A stretch of 64,000 nucleotides of DNA, taken from contig JBCFYV010001001.1 in assembly GCA_039000515.1 (NCBI GenBank), positions 8,246,333-8,310,332 of the forward strand. Direction: 5' to 3'. Each line of letters starts with the position of its first letter. Position 1 is the first letter of the stretch. The translations under genes and the position numbers were made by a program. Of the stretch, positions 11,901 to 24,493 are shown one piece after another. The DNA comes from Timema cristinae (taxonomy: Eukaryota > Arthropoda > Insecta > Phasmatodea > Timematidae). The notes below the pieces were generated by a model. It saw only the letters and a list, made by a program, of their open reading frames with translations. It was not told the origin of the DNA and did not search any database.

Positions 11901-13187
11901 AAAAAAATAAATGAATCAAATCGAATATCTGGAAGCAGAATAATAATTTAATTCTACACTCTTCTACACTTTTTCACATTAAAGAATTATAGTATCTTAC
12001 AATGCCAGGCCACTGTGAGAGAACAGTGCTCTCTCTACCTGACAGTCCCACCTTCCTCTCCACCTCAAGTACTTAGTAGTAAAATTAAAGTATCGCTTTT
12101 GATTCTTTGCTTAGTCTTAATGTTTTAAATAAATATAGTAATACTATTTAGAAAGATTATTTTAAGTAGGTTTTCACAACTATGTTCAAAATACACTCAA
12201 TTCAAATGTTTAAACATTTGTATATAACAATTAATGGCACGTACTATGATTAAATGTGTTGGACAAAATATTACTTTGCTGTAGGAGTAAGAAAGAAGAT
12301 GTTAAAAAGCATAACACAATATATAAAATCTAACTCTGGTTGAATTTGACGGCTTGCTGTTAAGGAATGTTTTAATCACTTTAATTTCATCTCTGTTCAG
12401 TGGTGTGCTTGTTACTAAAATTAATTTATTCCGAATAATTTACTAACTTTAGTTTGACAAATAGACTGGATCAGAATAAAAATTAAATGGACCAAAATAA
12501 TAAAATGGCAAAACAATTATTTCACATTTAGTATAAAGCAACTGATATTCAAGCATAGGATATAGACATGCTATTTTATATTATTGAATTTGATAGAAGG
12601 TATATTTGGTTATTTCAATCTAATATCTAACTGCCCCTTTCAGTTTTTAATTTTTTAATTTGGAAAAAAGATTGTTCTTGGTAATACAGTTTATAATTTA
12701 TATAAGACACATGATCAAATGGAGAACAATAATTGTACACATTAGGTCTCATTTAGCAGAATTATGTTGCTTTTATTCTCTGAATTTGGTATTATTTTAG
12801 AATGTATATTTATATTTAATAAATAAATAGCTTTAGCTGAATCTGTCTTTATGTTAAATAATATAAATTACATTTCAAATATACAACAATCTACACAAAT
12901 CAAACCATCGTGTTCTTTACGTGACTTTAGTTTTTAAGATATTTAATTGGAATATAATGTGTATAATTTTAAATTTAAAGTAAACAGATTAATAAACGAT
13001 CTGCGGACAAAAAACATACTTTAAGGAAAAATCAAAAATAGTTTTGTATATTTTAAATTAATTTTCATTGAGAGTGTGTAGAAGTATTTACACTGAACCT
13101 GAAATCTAAATTAATATATTTTTTAGAATCACATCTTATCTAACCATTTAGGTTTTCTGAATATTTAATAATTATGAAAATGTATTA
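11901..13187. other. AT-rich DNA, no gene seen
   Basis: It may include decayed hAT sequence belonging to the remnant at 11560-11900, but no frame supports this. A CAGTGGTGTGC at about 12398 resembles a hAT terminus but has no partner. Confidence 0.4.
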
Positions 13188-13355
13188 AGTATGAGGAAGG
13201 TTGAATTTATTGGAAGTGTTTCCACAGAGTGATAGTGGAAACCAATTTAGTAAAACTACCTCGAATACACCCTTTCAGGATTCAAACTCCGATCCTCTCT
13301 TCACAAGAAGTCCAAAATTTTCAGAGAGTGACACTTTAGAACAGCAACTACCATA
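13188..13355 (-). mobile_element. Diverged tRNA-derived SINE (family 1), partial
   Basis: Minus-strand order is a decayed head (AAAGTGTCACTCTCTG), a B-box-like GAGTTTGAATCC, the body with GGTAGTTTTACTAAATTGG, and the AACCTTCCTCATAC block. The final tail is missing. Strong decay suggests an old copy. Confidence 0.7.
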
Positions 13356-13578
13356 TAAATTAATGAATAGTTAAATTTGGCATATTTTTAAACATACATT
13401 CTCTCATTTCATTATAATCCGACTTAAATACTTTTTTATCCCTGTGCCTTTCCCTCGACGGTTAGAGAGGTAAACTGCTGAGATGGAGATATACTTTTTA
13501 ATCTCAGATAGTAACTATAAAACTGCTTGTGAGTAGACTTGGGTCAAAGTTTAATGTTTGTGTTAATTTGGTGTTCCT

Positions 13579-13695
13579 AGATTAAAGTTGTGCGTGAAGT
13601 TACGCTATCTTTAATATTACGACTTTCCCGAACCCTTAAGATTAAAGTTGTGCATGTTACCCTATCTTTAATATTACGACTTGCCCGAACCTTTA
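13579..13695 (+). repeat. 60-bp tandem duplication
   Basis: AGATTAAAGTTGTGC ... ATCTTTAATATTACGACTT and CCCGAACCCTT occur twice in a row with a period of 60 bp and a few differences. The sequence just after (13690-13760, GTCAAGTGGTTAGAGTGGTC) has a tRNA A-box look and may be another SINE head, but I cannot trace a B-box with confidence. Confidence 0.8.
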
Positions 13696-13759
13696 GTCAA
13701 GTGGTTAGAGTGGTCAACCACAAGTTTGTAAAATATCTTGTTTAAATTTTGGGAGGTGT

Positions 13760-14439
13760 TAACTAAGGTATTTACTATTTGTACAAAGAAGGGTTTGTCC
13801 TTCTCTCCAGTTAATAAATACCAGCCGTTAGTTCTGGGAGAATAATATTATACGTCCTGTATTGTGTTAATTCATTTGAAAGTCATATGAAGATATGAGT
13901 GGTTATTTTAATAAAATAAATGGTATGAACAATACCACAAACATTCCCATATTGTGTATTAAAATTTAGAAAAACTAATATTAATAAATACTTTTTCAGT
14001 CAACAGCCCTTAAGTAAGTTTTACTTATAAAAACAAACACACTCTTGTAAACCACAATAAGCAGGCTTTATAAATAGATTTTAAACCAAATTGTTCATAC
14101 ATTTTTAACAAATTTATAATTTTCAAAAATAAGTGATTGGTTTACACCATTTCCTCCCCTAAACTCTCATATGTAGAGAAGGGAATGATAACTATTACAA
14201 GATAAATGTATAACGGGTTAGAGACGGGGAAATATTTCATAAGTGTAAAAGAATTGAATAGGTAACAAAAAATAGTTAATATTATACAAACAACATAAAA
14301 AGGTGATATGGGGTTACAATTTCTATGATAGGGTTTAACAACTCCAAATATATAGGAACTACCCGTAGCACGGGAGAATACGTGTCCAAACGACACGGTA
14401 ACAGTCAAATGGAAGTTAAGTAGATATACGATATAGGAT
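13760..14439. other. AT-rich DNA, no gene seen
   Basis: A 100-codon minus-strand frame at 14142-14444 has no recognised domain and a composition explained by AT-rich DNA. Not called. Confidence 0.45.
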
Positions 14440-15700
14440 TCCAAAACAGCCGGGCTAGCGCCTGACTTCCACCAGAAGGGTCTAAAAAGAAAATATGGAG
14501 AGCTAGTAGCTTGTAAAGATATAACAGCAAATCCTATAGTTTCAGAGTTACTAAGTTAAATATAGGCCAAGCTACCTAGCTTGACTTGAAAAAAGGAATG
14601 ACATGCTAGATAATAAATGGTAGGTCCTAGATATAAATGGTAGATGACCATAGGTCAATTACATTAGAAGATATCTAACAATCAGATGTCAACACAAAAT
14701 TGTACCATGGCCGGTCCTTTCCCAGTGGGTACTGCCAGAGCACTCAATAGTACATTTATACCATTACCCACTCCCAGGAGTATACATCAAATCTAGTACA
14801 ACATAACTTTAAACACTTGGACTAATGAGGTGCCAACAAGGGGCAGATGAAAATACTATCTGTGGGGCCATTATACAAAACTAGCCGTGTTCCGCACTTT
14901 GGCACCCAAAATAGTCACACAGAAAGAGGGGTGTCAACAAGAATGCTGTGAGATACTGACCTAAACTAGGTCCTCAAATAAAGGCATTAGACAACCTGCT
15001 TGTAGCCATACAAAAAAATTGAACAAGTGAGCATTACTTCACGGTGTCATGAGATATTGTGAAGTCATAAGGACTTAAAACGGAATAATGAACTCATGGA
15101 GAAAAGAAGTTTAAGGTAAGCTCCTAAGGACATAGAAAGAAAACATAGTCATGTGGACTAAATAACAAATCTGAAGGACTTGGAAACATAATTGTGGATT
15201 CGGCTAATTAAACTAAATCCAAAGGACATAGAAAGAAAACATAGTCATATGGACTAAACCAACAAGTCTGAAGGACTTGGAAACATAATGAATACTTGGA
15301 TCGTCAAACAAGATTCCCTCGGTGTCAAGGTGGTGAGACCCAGACCTAACCATCACGGCCAGCAGTATCTTCTTCAGGTGCTGGAGTAGAGGTTCTTCCT
15401 TCGAGGATATCCAATGATGAACTTCAGACGAATGAACCTAGGGGTCACCCGTTATATACTCCCTTATCTGACTCTAAACAGGACCAAATATGGGCATGTA
15501 AAAAAGAAAAAAAAGGGTGGGGGAAGGATTGGAACAGCGGAGAAAGAGTTGACCAGAAGTCCAGCCTTTCTTCAACTTGGGAGTTCAAGGGTTTAGACGT
15601 CTGTTTGAAACTGCCACGCCTTCGCTTTCGCCATGCTGGCAGCTACTGTACTGAAGAATGGGGATTGTATCCGGGAACATCCACTTAATGTAAGTAGAAT
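14440..15700 (+). other. GC-richer island, possible LTR or retroelement piece
   Basis: This segment stands out from its flanks by more balanced base composition and few long AT runs. It contains a 67-bp direct repeat (15126-15192 and 15222-15289, period 96 bp, with GGACATAGAAAGAAAACATA and CTGAAGGACTTGGAAACATA). It also has a TATA-like site in GGTCACCCGTTATATACTCC (about 15441-15460) followed by a purine-rich stretch. Such a layout would fit a solo LTR or the 5' end of a retroelement, but I could not define TG...CA ends, a primer-binding site or target duplications. The 60-codon frame inside has no recognisable product. Confidence 0.35.
15126..15289 (+). repeat. Two-copy direct repeat, period 96 bp
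   Basis: Units of 67-68 bp at 15126-15192 and 15222-15289 differ at only a few positions and are separated by a unique 29-base spacer. It lies inside the GC-richer island. Confidence 0.9.
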
Positions 15701-15859
15701 ACAAATATATTTTTGCAGAATATATCAGTTTTAATTATCTTCTTTGGATTCCGTTGTGTCAGTTTAGTATTTTGTGCAGATTACGGCTTGTAGATGTCGT
15801 ATCACTTTGGTTGACATGCTATAAATTAATTACCCTAAAATTATTTTTAATTTGTTAAA

Positions 15860-16620
15860 ATAGAAGTGTATTCTTATTATGAAAATTTATTCCCAGATAG
15901 ATACAAATGTTGTTGTCAAAGTTTAAGATCAATTTTGAAACATTTCAAATTTTCTACAATTTGTTTTAAGTAAACTAGAATTAAATTAATTTACTTTAGT
16001 ATAATTAACATTATTGTTATATTTCATGTAGAATAGTCCCCCGATACCAATTTAAAACAAAACACTATAGTTGCTTAAAAAAATTAAACTATACAAAAAT
16101 TAGTCATCCGCAAACTACCATATTTGAATTTTCTTAAAATATAAATTTATATAATAATTTATAATGTAAAAACATTATTAACTACCCATTTAGAAACAAA
16201 TCAATACAGCCATTTTTATAAACATTCAAATTAAAAAACAATTTATCATTAAACTAGCCTTAAAAGAGTTTTCTCCAAAATAACAACATGTATACAGTTT
16301 TATTAGTCATGTAAACTTTCTCCAGATATACATTTTAAACTATATCGTTGGAGCTATTTTCAAATTATTTTGAATTTTCAACGATCACTTATCATTAAAC
16401 TATCCCTTAACGAATTTTTACCCGAAAATCAAGTATACAGTGCTATTTGAGAGGTCAAAACACTTGCTAGATATCAGTTTTAAACAAAATCTTTAGAGGT
16501 ATTTTCGAAACATTTGTAGTTAAAGAAAAATCATTTGTAAATTACTATTAATTTGAAGGCTAGAATCAAGATGAAAAAAAGCCAAAGTTGTTGTCTGATA
16601 ACGAATAGCTATAGAGCTTA
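15860..16620 (-). repeat. Inverted set of ~150-bp degenerate repeats
   Basis: Several diverged units here resemble, in reverse complement, the units that make up 17040-17990. Examples are TATCATTAAACTATCCCTTA, ACGAATTTTTACCCGAAAAT and TATCAGTTTTAAACAAAATC, which mirror GTTTAAAATGGATAT and TTTTCGGGGTAAAAGTTC in the other block. No ACTTTCTC terminus was found on this side. It may be a second, truncated element in opposite orientation. Confidence 0.55.
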
Positions 16621-16764
16621 AACAAAATCCATTCGACCGTTTCAAATCTACTGTCAGGTATAGAGAAACGGAATTATTGACAAACATACATGTGGACAGT
16701 AGGAATGTTTACTCTTAATTTTACTAGTGTTCTGAGATCCACAACACATTTGTGAGGTTATTTT

Positions 16765-18030
16765 ACTTTCTCATATCAAGAGAAAGTACTGTAATCATGA
16801 ATGTAATGTGAACCTTAACCACAAAGAAAGTGAATTTTACAATTCTGTCTGTCCATCCGTCAGTCTGTCCCTGGCCACGGATCCAAAATGGTTTGATGGA
16901 TTTTATTCACACTTTATGTTTAGATTTTACAGGGCAGTTCCACAACTTTCCTTTTTCACCCAAATCCCTTCAATTTATGGTAGTGATTTTTTTTACTATA
17001 CAATTTTATAAAATGACTCTTACGGTTTTGTAAAATTCATATCTAGGATTTATTTGACATGACAAATACGAGTATAATTATATAATTGGTTTTTGGGCAA
17101 AAATTCGTTGAAAGGCGTTCGTTTACTGATAGGACATTATTGGAAATTTGGAATATTTTGAAAACAGCTTTAAAGATTTGGTTAAAACTCTACATCTGGA
17201 GACTGCATAGTATGAAAATATTATAATAATATAGAATTGTTTTCGGGGTAAAAGTTCATATTTACTGATGGTTAATTTTTCAAAATCTTAGAACATTTGA
17301 TTATAGCCCAAACAATTTGGTTCCAAATGGGTATATTGGGATATTTGTCATGAAAAATTGCACTGCATTGTTGTTTTTTGAGTAAAAACTCCTTTAAGGG
17401 TGGTTCATAAAAGACAGATTTCTTGAAAATTTAAAATATTTTAAAAATAACTTTAATGATTTTGTTTAAAATGGATATGTATGCAGCGATTGAGCTTCTT
17501 ATTAACACTGTATACTTTGATTATTGGATAGTAGTTTACAGAAGAAGAATTTTTGTAAATTTTGAATAATTTTGAAAATAAATTTTCACATTTTGTTCAA
17601 AATAGACATCGGGGGGGGGGGGGGCTTTATAAATATGATAATGTCTAATGTATGTTTATTTTTCTAAAATAAATTAATTTAAGAGTAGTTTACTTAAGAA
17701 AAATAATATAAAATATGAAATTTTTCAAAATTGGCCTTAAATATTTAATTTGAAATGGGTACCTGAAATAGTTTATATGATAAATATGAATAAGTTCTTA
17801 TTGTTACAAATTATTAGTAATTGTGGGGTGGTTTACATATCATTTATTCTTTTTAATCAAAAAAATTCTAAAAATATTTGAACATTTGGTTTAAATTACA
17901 TAAATAAAAAGTTTGTACTATGAATAACAAGATTATGTATTTTTAATGAATAAAACCCATACATAGGTAGCTTATGATCACTTATTTTTGAATATTTTCT
18001 TCGAAGCGCTAATACACAATATGAGAAAGT
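16765..18030 (+). mobile_element. TIR element with satellite-like interior (ACTTTCTCATAT type)
   Basis: The element begins ACTTTCTCATAT (16765-16776) and ends with its exact reverse complement ATATGAGAAAGT (18019-18030). Allowing the flanking TT/AA gives 14-bp terminal inverted repeats. Just inside the left end, GAGAAAGT (16780-16787) pairs with ACTTTCTC to make an 8-bp hairpin, followed by ACTGTAATCATGAA. A head region with GTCTGTCCATCCGTCAGTC follows. The interior from about 17040 to 17990 consists of roughly six diverged units of about 145 bp carrying TTTTTGGGCAAAAATTCG, TTTACTGAT and TTTGGTTAAAA blocks. No transposase frame is present, so it is non-autonomous. Architecture matches the elements at 33.4, 45.4, 53.7 and 56.5 kb. 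Confidence 0.7.
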
Positions 18031-19551
18031 AAGTGCGATTGTGTCGTACTATTATTTATTTATTATAATTATCACTTTTCGTTGAAGTTTCTTACACAAA
18101 GTTCCCAAATAAACAATGAATTAAAAAAAAAATCCTTCCATTAATTTTACATTCATAATTTCATAGAAAGAGCCTTATCTGACAACTATAAAAGTAACTG
18201 ATCTACTTTCACGTCTTAATTCGCCAGGTCATGTGATCCGCAGTTGTCACTTTTGATATAAAATTATCAATATCTTTAATATAGCACAAATTAAAATAGT
18301 AAAATGTTTTAAATTCTGGTCCCAAAAAGTTTTTTTTTGTATCTTCCAAAAGAACCTTCACATAAAAATTTGACTGTATATTACTGAGTACATTACTTTA
18401 TTATATATAACAGCTTGTTATAACGGACATGTACAGTGTCCTACAATCGCAAATAATAATAAAAATAACCATACGGAGCGAATTTAACCCATTTCATGGC
18501 AAGTGAGCTTACACCATCTGGTAATTTGACAGTGCAAGTATGTTGAACATCACGTGTTGACAACATGGAAACAACTCGGTGCAACCGATGTCGAGTGAAG
18601 ATAGATGGATAGATATCCGACTGCAGTAACGGGGCACTACATGCAGTCAGATGCTTTTATATATATATATAATATATAATAATATATACAGTAATTTTCT
18701 CCATTGACAACCATTTACGTCACTCTGCGAACCACTTAATGAATTATTCATTTTCAATCTAGATAGTTTTGTTGGGAGTTAGGGATAAAATAACCTCCTA
18801 CCACCCATCCTTGCCATCAATAAATTAATGCATCAACTACATATACAGACTTTAATCCAGTAACTAGCATGCATGTAATTACTCCGCGAGGAAAACAAAC
18901 CATGTTAGGTCAATTAGGCAGGATGTGCTGGCATGAGTATATTTCGTACAGTTGGATGTAAATAAAATGAGTCATTTATCAAATAACTATATAACCCCTC
19001 AATGGTAGGAATGTAAGTATGTGATAGGTAGAAGGTTCTTTATTGCAAACATTGGCTGAAAGTCGCTTGTTTCAACCTATTTGGAAATATATTATCAATA
19101 AACAGAGTTATCAAACGGATCTAATAATTTAATACTTTATTTAATTGACCAAGCAGAACGAAAAGGTCCAGTTTAATTCAACCGTTTGGTGTTTAGCATG
19201 TCTGTATATCTGTTTGTTCCATGATTACTGACAAATGCGAGAACTAATTTTAACATCAATTTGTCAGGAATATTCTTTGAACCTATGCCAACGACGTATA
19301 TACTGTTTTTTTTAACGATTGCAAATATTGCAAGAATTATGTTTTCTAAATCACGCGAAGAATAGTTTCCGTAATCTCTATGAACATAATGTATTATTTA
19401 ATATACTACGCATTTGTTTTCTGTCTTAACTTTATCACCAAGGAATATTATCAACTTCTAATCCACAGATAAATAACTATTATCAATATTTCAACTTGAA
19501 ATTCTACTATAATCTTAATACTTTAGAAAACGATAATAGAATGAAGAGAGC
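18031..19551. other. AT-rich DNA with dispersed-repeat fragment
   Basis: Around 18225-18420 the sequence GGTCATGTGATCCGCAGTTG, TCACTTTTGATA, and later ATAAAAATTTGACTGTA matches the order of blocks at 32640-32960, indicating a diverged dispersed repeat. A TA-rich run lies at 18655-18690. No gene recognised. Confidence 0.45.
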
Positions 19552-19949
19552 GAGGTCTACTGTTCAAAGAACTACTAATAAGACTGTAGTAAGGGATAAT
19601 AACATGGAGGAGCGAGGTCTACTGTTCAAAGAACTACTAGTAAGACTGTAGTAACGTAATAACATGGAGGTAGTGAGGTCTACTGTTCAAAGAACTACTA
19701 GTAAGACTGTAGTAACGATAATAACATGGAGGTAGTGAGGTCTACTGTTCACAGAACTACTAGTAAGACTGTAGTAACGATAATAACATGGAGGTAGTGA
19801 GGTCTACTGTTCACAGAACTACTAGTAAGACTGTAGTAACGATAATAACATGGAGGGAGTGAGGTTACTGTTCACAGAACTACTAGTAATACTGTAGTAA
19901 CGATAATAACATGGAGGAGCGAGGTCTACCGTTCACAGAACTACTAGTA
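19552..19949 (+). repeat. 62-bp minisatellite, about 6.4 copies
   Basis: The unit begins GAGGTCTACTGTTCAAAGAA, continues CTACTAGTAAGACTGTAGTA and ends with ATAATAACATGGAGGTAGT. Copies differ by a few substitutions and one- to four-base deletions. The first copy is the most diverged, and later copies carry a shared TTCACAGAA variant. The 67-codon frame starting at 19911 begins in the last unit and is not considered a gene. Confidence 0.95.
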
Positions 19950-22590
19950 TTAATAATCCATAGCAATATTTATATTAGTAAAACTAATCAGTCAAAATGT
20001 AAATTTAACATTTGGTTTTTGAGAAGAATATTTTCGAATATATTTAAATACAAGGTTACCACCTACTTTAACCCTAAGTGGAAAATATTAATCCGAGAGC
20101 TAGAAGTATATTAGTTCAAGTAAATTAAGGTAAATTTGCTAATTGAAGGAATAACCCTAACACTAAATGGTACTGGGAAATATCATTGGTAAGGGCATTG
20201 GCCGATTAAGTCAAAGGTTCTGGATTTAATTACCGTTTATAGTACTCATTTTAACATATAATTGATTTTTAAATTACTTGATCTAAACTAACATTGTATT
20301 TTATTAACATAAAAAACAATTGAAAAATATGCATTTTACTTTTTCTTTTAATAATCTTAAACATTTAGTATACATTATTTAAATAAATTAACTATTAAAA
20401 TAAATTTAAGAAAAGGACCATTTACAGTAACTGTGGAATTCATCGTTTGGGTACATATATGTTATTTTACATGGTTAAGTATTGAACTAAGTTATTATTA
20501 GAATATATCCTCCAAGAAGTGCTTGCACAGTAGTTTGGTATAACTACTTAGATTTGTCAACATACACAGTGTAAACAACTATAAATTAATTATTAGGCCT
20601 ACTAGTAAAATATTCTAAATATTATACTGCATTAGTCAAAATAAATCTTATTTTAGCCTATGGTGTGTATAAATAACACATCGACTCATTTTATTTCTAG
20701 GCGCTAACATCAATTTAAAGACTAAGACATCGTATAATATATTATTTAAATGTTGTAATTAACTGATAAATAGAGTAGAAATCGATTTGTTTTTAATGAC
20801 GCTTTTAGTATTCATTGTGGCACGAGGCAAGAATATTTGAACAAAGTAATGTGTCATCGAATTTCCAATTAAACCCCATTCAAACGACCCCAAATTTCAT
20901 GAATATTTAACATTTCAATTAGTCCAACACTTTGGTCTTTTTCAACATCTGTGCCAAATTGACAAGCTTTGTTCTCCATTGTGACTCGTGCATTTGATTG
21001 GAAATAAATGATTGTTAAGAGTCGTTACGAACAATGTCGTATACATGGCTAATGTGGCATAACACACATATTCATAATATAACATACTGTTCACACGTGG
21101 TCAAATTTTGCATGAAAATTTAAACCATGACTTTCTTATAGTGTGCCAAAAGTTTGTTGAATGCTTATTTTATCTAAAAAGATAATAATTAACTGGACCC
21201 ACATTTATCTTTCAACGGAGAGTTTGTTGCTAAGTGTGGTTTTTACATATTATTTTTAACATTAAGGCACATTTAATCAACATGTAATTGTAAATGAAAA
21301 TTCAAAACCTCACACGAAATAACATTTAGGCGAGGTCATCTCCGCTTTAAGTTTAATTTTAGGTTACTAAAATATTTGAATAAGTATTCTTATATATATA
21401 TATATAAGATACATGCTTCATATAAAATATATTTTTAATTTATAAATTTAAAATAATAAATACATACATATATTAATTTGGTCATATGCTTCTAATAAAT
21501 GAGACATGTGATTAATTTATTCAAAATTTGAAATAAAAAGTGCTGTGGATCAAAAAAAATTTAAATCTCTATTAATATTTTTTTCATCCCGTGATACTAC
21601 CCTTTCGTTTAAACGCCTTCTAGTTTATTAAAAGCAACAAAAGGGAGTCAGTGTAATTGGGACATACGAGGAATTGATCATATATTCGATATATTTAAAG
21701 TAAAATTGTTAATAATTTGTTAAAACATTTGTTTTATCGATTACCTAACTAATTATTAAACATAAGAAACCTACATACACACATTATCAACAGACAGAAT
21801 TTTTTTAAAGTTAATGTCTTTGTTTTTTAAAGTAATTTTTAAGTTATTATAAATAGTTTTAAAAGGTTTAACTTAACCACTTATCAGTAACCGACCGAGT
21901 TATTATATAATATTATTTAATAGGGCATATATATATATATACATATGAACTTGACATGTAGACTACATGCCCACCGATGTGGGTGTAAATATGTGTTAAA
22001 CAAGATTAAGACCACCAAAAAACGTGTAGAATTTACATTATCAACAATATAATATTCATAGTACCCAATACATAATTGTATAAAGTTCCAAAATAGAATT
22101 TATAACATTATAAGCTTTTAGTAGTTTTTCATAATAAAATATAACTTTTAGAACTCTCAGGTCAATAAATATGATTTTAAAAACTGTTTGGTTTATCCAC
22201 ATATGTTTGCGCGTCTCTAGAATGACATGACACGATTTACATGCGCATGAAAAGAGAAAGAACCAGGAAAACATGGACGAAAAAACCCAGTGAAAACACA
22301 ACTAATAATACAAAAGTACCAACAAATGTTGTAAAATATTAACTGTAAACCTTTATAGTATTTACATATAATAAAAGGAGAACTGAATAACTAAGCAAGC
22401 AAGCAAGCTTATTCAAATACATGGCCTTTCATCCCCCCTCCACCCTTAACCCCCCTCCTAACCCCCCCCCCGCTGCACCTTCACTCATGACACATTAGAT
22501 TATGTGGCGAGCGCATATATGTATCCATCAAGGTCAAATACTCCTACTACAAACTCTAATGTAATGATTCTACACAAAATAAGAAATATT
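19950..22590. other. AT-rich DNA, no gene seen
   Basis: About 2.6 kb with no recognised element. TA runs occur near 21390 and 21935, and a C-rich run occurs near 22433-22475. An 81-codon minus frame at 22056-22301 has no domain. A faint tRNA-like phrase at about 20170-20240 (GGTTCTGGATTTAATTACC) could be an old SINE head. Confidence 0.45.
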
Positions 22591-22595
22591 ACTTG

Positions 22596-22725
22596 CAGTG
22601 GCATACGTAGAATGTTGCCAGGGTAAGAAGGAAATGTATGGCATTATTTACCGGGAGAGACATGACGTCCAGCTCAGTCGCCTTAAGTGTAGATTATAAC
22701 CACTCTGGCGGCCCGGGGTACATCA
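22596..22725. mobile_element. Possible hAT-type terminus and SINE scrap
   Basis: CAGTGGCATACGTAGAATG at 22596 has the look of a hAT terminus, but no partner end was found. The stretch 22672-22725 (GTCGCCTTAAGTGTAGATTA ... CTCTGGCGGCC) looks like the minus-strand end of a tRNA-like head. Confidence 0.3.
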
Positions 22726-22871
22726 ATGGAGGTTGTCTACAAGTACCCGCAATGAGATTATGTAACGATATGGAATATAGAGGTATGAGCCAGTGGAAAT
22801 CTTAAACCCAACTTAAGCCTAACTATTTACCAACCATTGAAGACCACTCATATAACTCCCCTTAAGAGAAA

Positions 22872-22957
22872 AAATGCACAAGGTACCAGCCGGGAATCGA
22901 AACCGGGACCCATAGGTGTGTAGTCGGGTGCACTAATTACAACATTACGGGGCCGAA
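22872..22957 (-). mobile_element. tRNA-like SINE head
   Basis: On the minus strand the segment starts CGGCCCCGTAATGTTG and ends in a strong T-arm-like stem-loop, CCCGG-TTTCGATT-CCCGG, around a B-box (GGTTTCGATTCCC). The A-box half is degenerate and there is no clean cloverleaf, so I read it as a tRNA-derived SINE head rather than a functional tRNA gene. Confidence 0.5.
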
Positions 22958-23029
22958 TAGCAGGGCTAGTTTAAACTGTCCGTGTGAATTATTCTATAAC
23001 ACATATAGGCCTATGTTATATATCGACAG

Positions 23030-23345
23030 AAATACATTCAAAGGTGGGAGGTAAATTTAGCAAAGCCTATGTATGATTTGGTAAATGGGGAAAGAGTTGG
23101 GAAAACTCCTAAAATATTTCTTAAACATTTATTTGAGGTATTTAACGAGCACTTTCTGAACCGACTGATTATATCAGCACATGACTTATAAGCTAACTTA
23201 AATATAGAACAGACACACTCCCAGCCATCGCCCGTTAATTCATCATTGTGCAAAGGTAAAACCACATTTCACCATTAATCAATTTTTCGGCAATGCCAGG
23301 AATCAAACTAGGAACCCTTAGCTCAGCAGACAAACACACTACTGG
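23030..23345 (-). mobile_element. tRNA-derived SINE (family 4)
   Basis: Minus-strand head: AACTCAGCCAGTAGTGTGTT, then CTGAGCTAAGGGTTCC and B-box AGTTTGATTCCTGGC. The body that follows includes AATGATGAATTAACGGGCGA. The same head and body order recurs at 39860-40035 and 40930-41098, which shows a repeat family distinct from families 1-3. The 75-codon minus frame here (23038-23265) lies within the SINE and is not a gene. Confidence 0.6.
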
Positions 23346-24149
23346 CTGAGTTAAGTGGGTCAAACGGGAACAAATAAAAAAATTAAAGTTTAAAAAAATG
23401 GGTGTGTGTACTTATGTACGCGCGTGAGAAGTTATACTTCTTTGGCATCATTAAATAATTTTATTTATTTATTTTGTTAATATCATATAACAAATAATAA
23501 ATATTTAACAATAATAATTTAATAATATTTAGTATTAATTATGTTAAATAATAATATTTTAATTTATATAAATAAATAATACATACTGATAGTTAACCTC
23601 AATTATATTGGAGCACTTGAAAAAGTCTATAAGCACAATTTTTTTCACTAATATTTACGAATAGTAAATAATATTAATCAAAATATTCAATTTAAATCAC
23701 TACTGAATATAATTTATTAGCACTTATATAATTCGCACTTGTATGAAACTAAAACACGTGTTGTGAATGTAGAAACTAGAAACATGTGGATAAATATTAT
23801 ATATATGAAAACAGTGATCAGAGGCGACGAGCGTACCTTAGAGAAAGGAATAACATATAATATACTTCTCTATGAGCGTACCAACATGCGCGACTAACAG
23901 AGGTTCTATTTCTATTTTGTTGGTAGTTATTTTTTTTTTCGAGACTTAATGAGCGGTTTAGCTTCAACCTGTTACTTTTGTGTTACAGTGATGCGCGCGC
24001 ATCTTAAAATTTCACTCTCATCATTTTTTCATAACGCGCCTAAAGAAGTATAACTTCGAAAAACTCTTTTTACCCTAGAAAAATTCCATGACACGCTTCT
24101 GGTAGCTTATCTTCAATTGCCCACGAGTTTCTTCGCCTTGTCACGTCGC
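23346..24149. other. AT-rich DNA, no gene seen
   Basis: Contains degenerate TAA/AAT-rich stretches (23455-23580). No gene or family repeat recognised. Confidence 0.5.
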
Positions 24150-24493
24150 TGACGGAGTGTCATGTGTCCCAACTAATCCTTTTCCACCCCTTTAAGACTC
24201 AGCACCGCACGTTGTTACACCTCAGGTACACTACCTTGGCCTGATGAAATCCTCGTGACTCTGCTAATTAAGTTTGTTTCCTCCGACTCCTGAGGAAAAA
24301 TCCTAAACTCCTTGTTTTACCCATAGTGTCTGCGGTTTCAAAAGAGAAGAGCTAAGAGATCCTCTCATGCAGTTGTCTGAGGTGACTAAGCTGCAGACTC
24401 ACTTTTATGCACATCACTTCAATGGCCGAGTATTGAACCCCGGACACCCAACACAGAAGTCTGACATCTTACCCCTAAACCACCAGGTCACCA
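24150..24493 (-). mobile_element. tRNA-derived SINE with family-2 type head
   Basis: The minus strand begins GGTGACCTGGTGGTTTAGGG and GTAAGATGTCAGACTTCTGTG, then B-box GGGGTTCAATACTCGGCC. This head matches those at 27763 and 39399. The body differs from family 2 (CTCAGGAGTCGGAGGAAAC), so this is a separate subfamily or a mosaic SINE. No TAA tail was located. Confidence 0.65.

Noticed and set aside
14142..14444. 100-codon minus-strand ORF with hydrophobic residues
   Set aside because: Phe/Ile/Tyr/Leu-rich composition is expected from AT-rich DNA, and there is no recognisable motif.
22872..22957. Possible functional tRNA gene on the minus strand
   Set aside because: Only the T-arm/B-box half is convincing. 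The acceptor and D-arm do not pair, so a SINE head is more likely.
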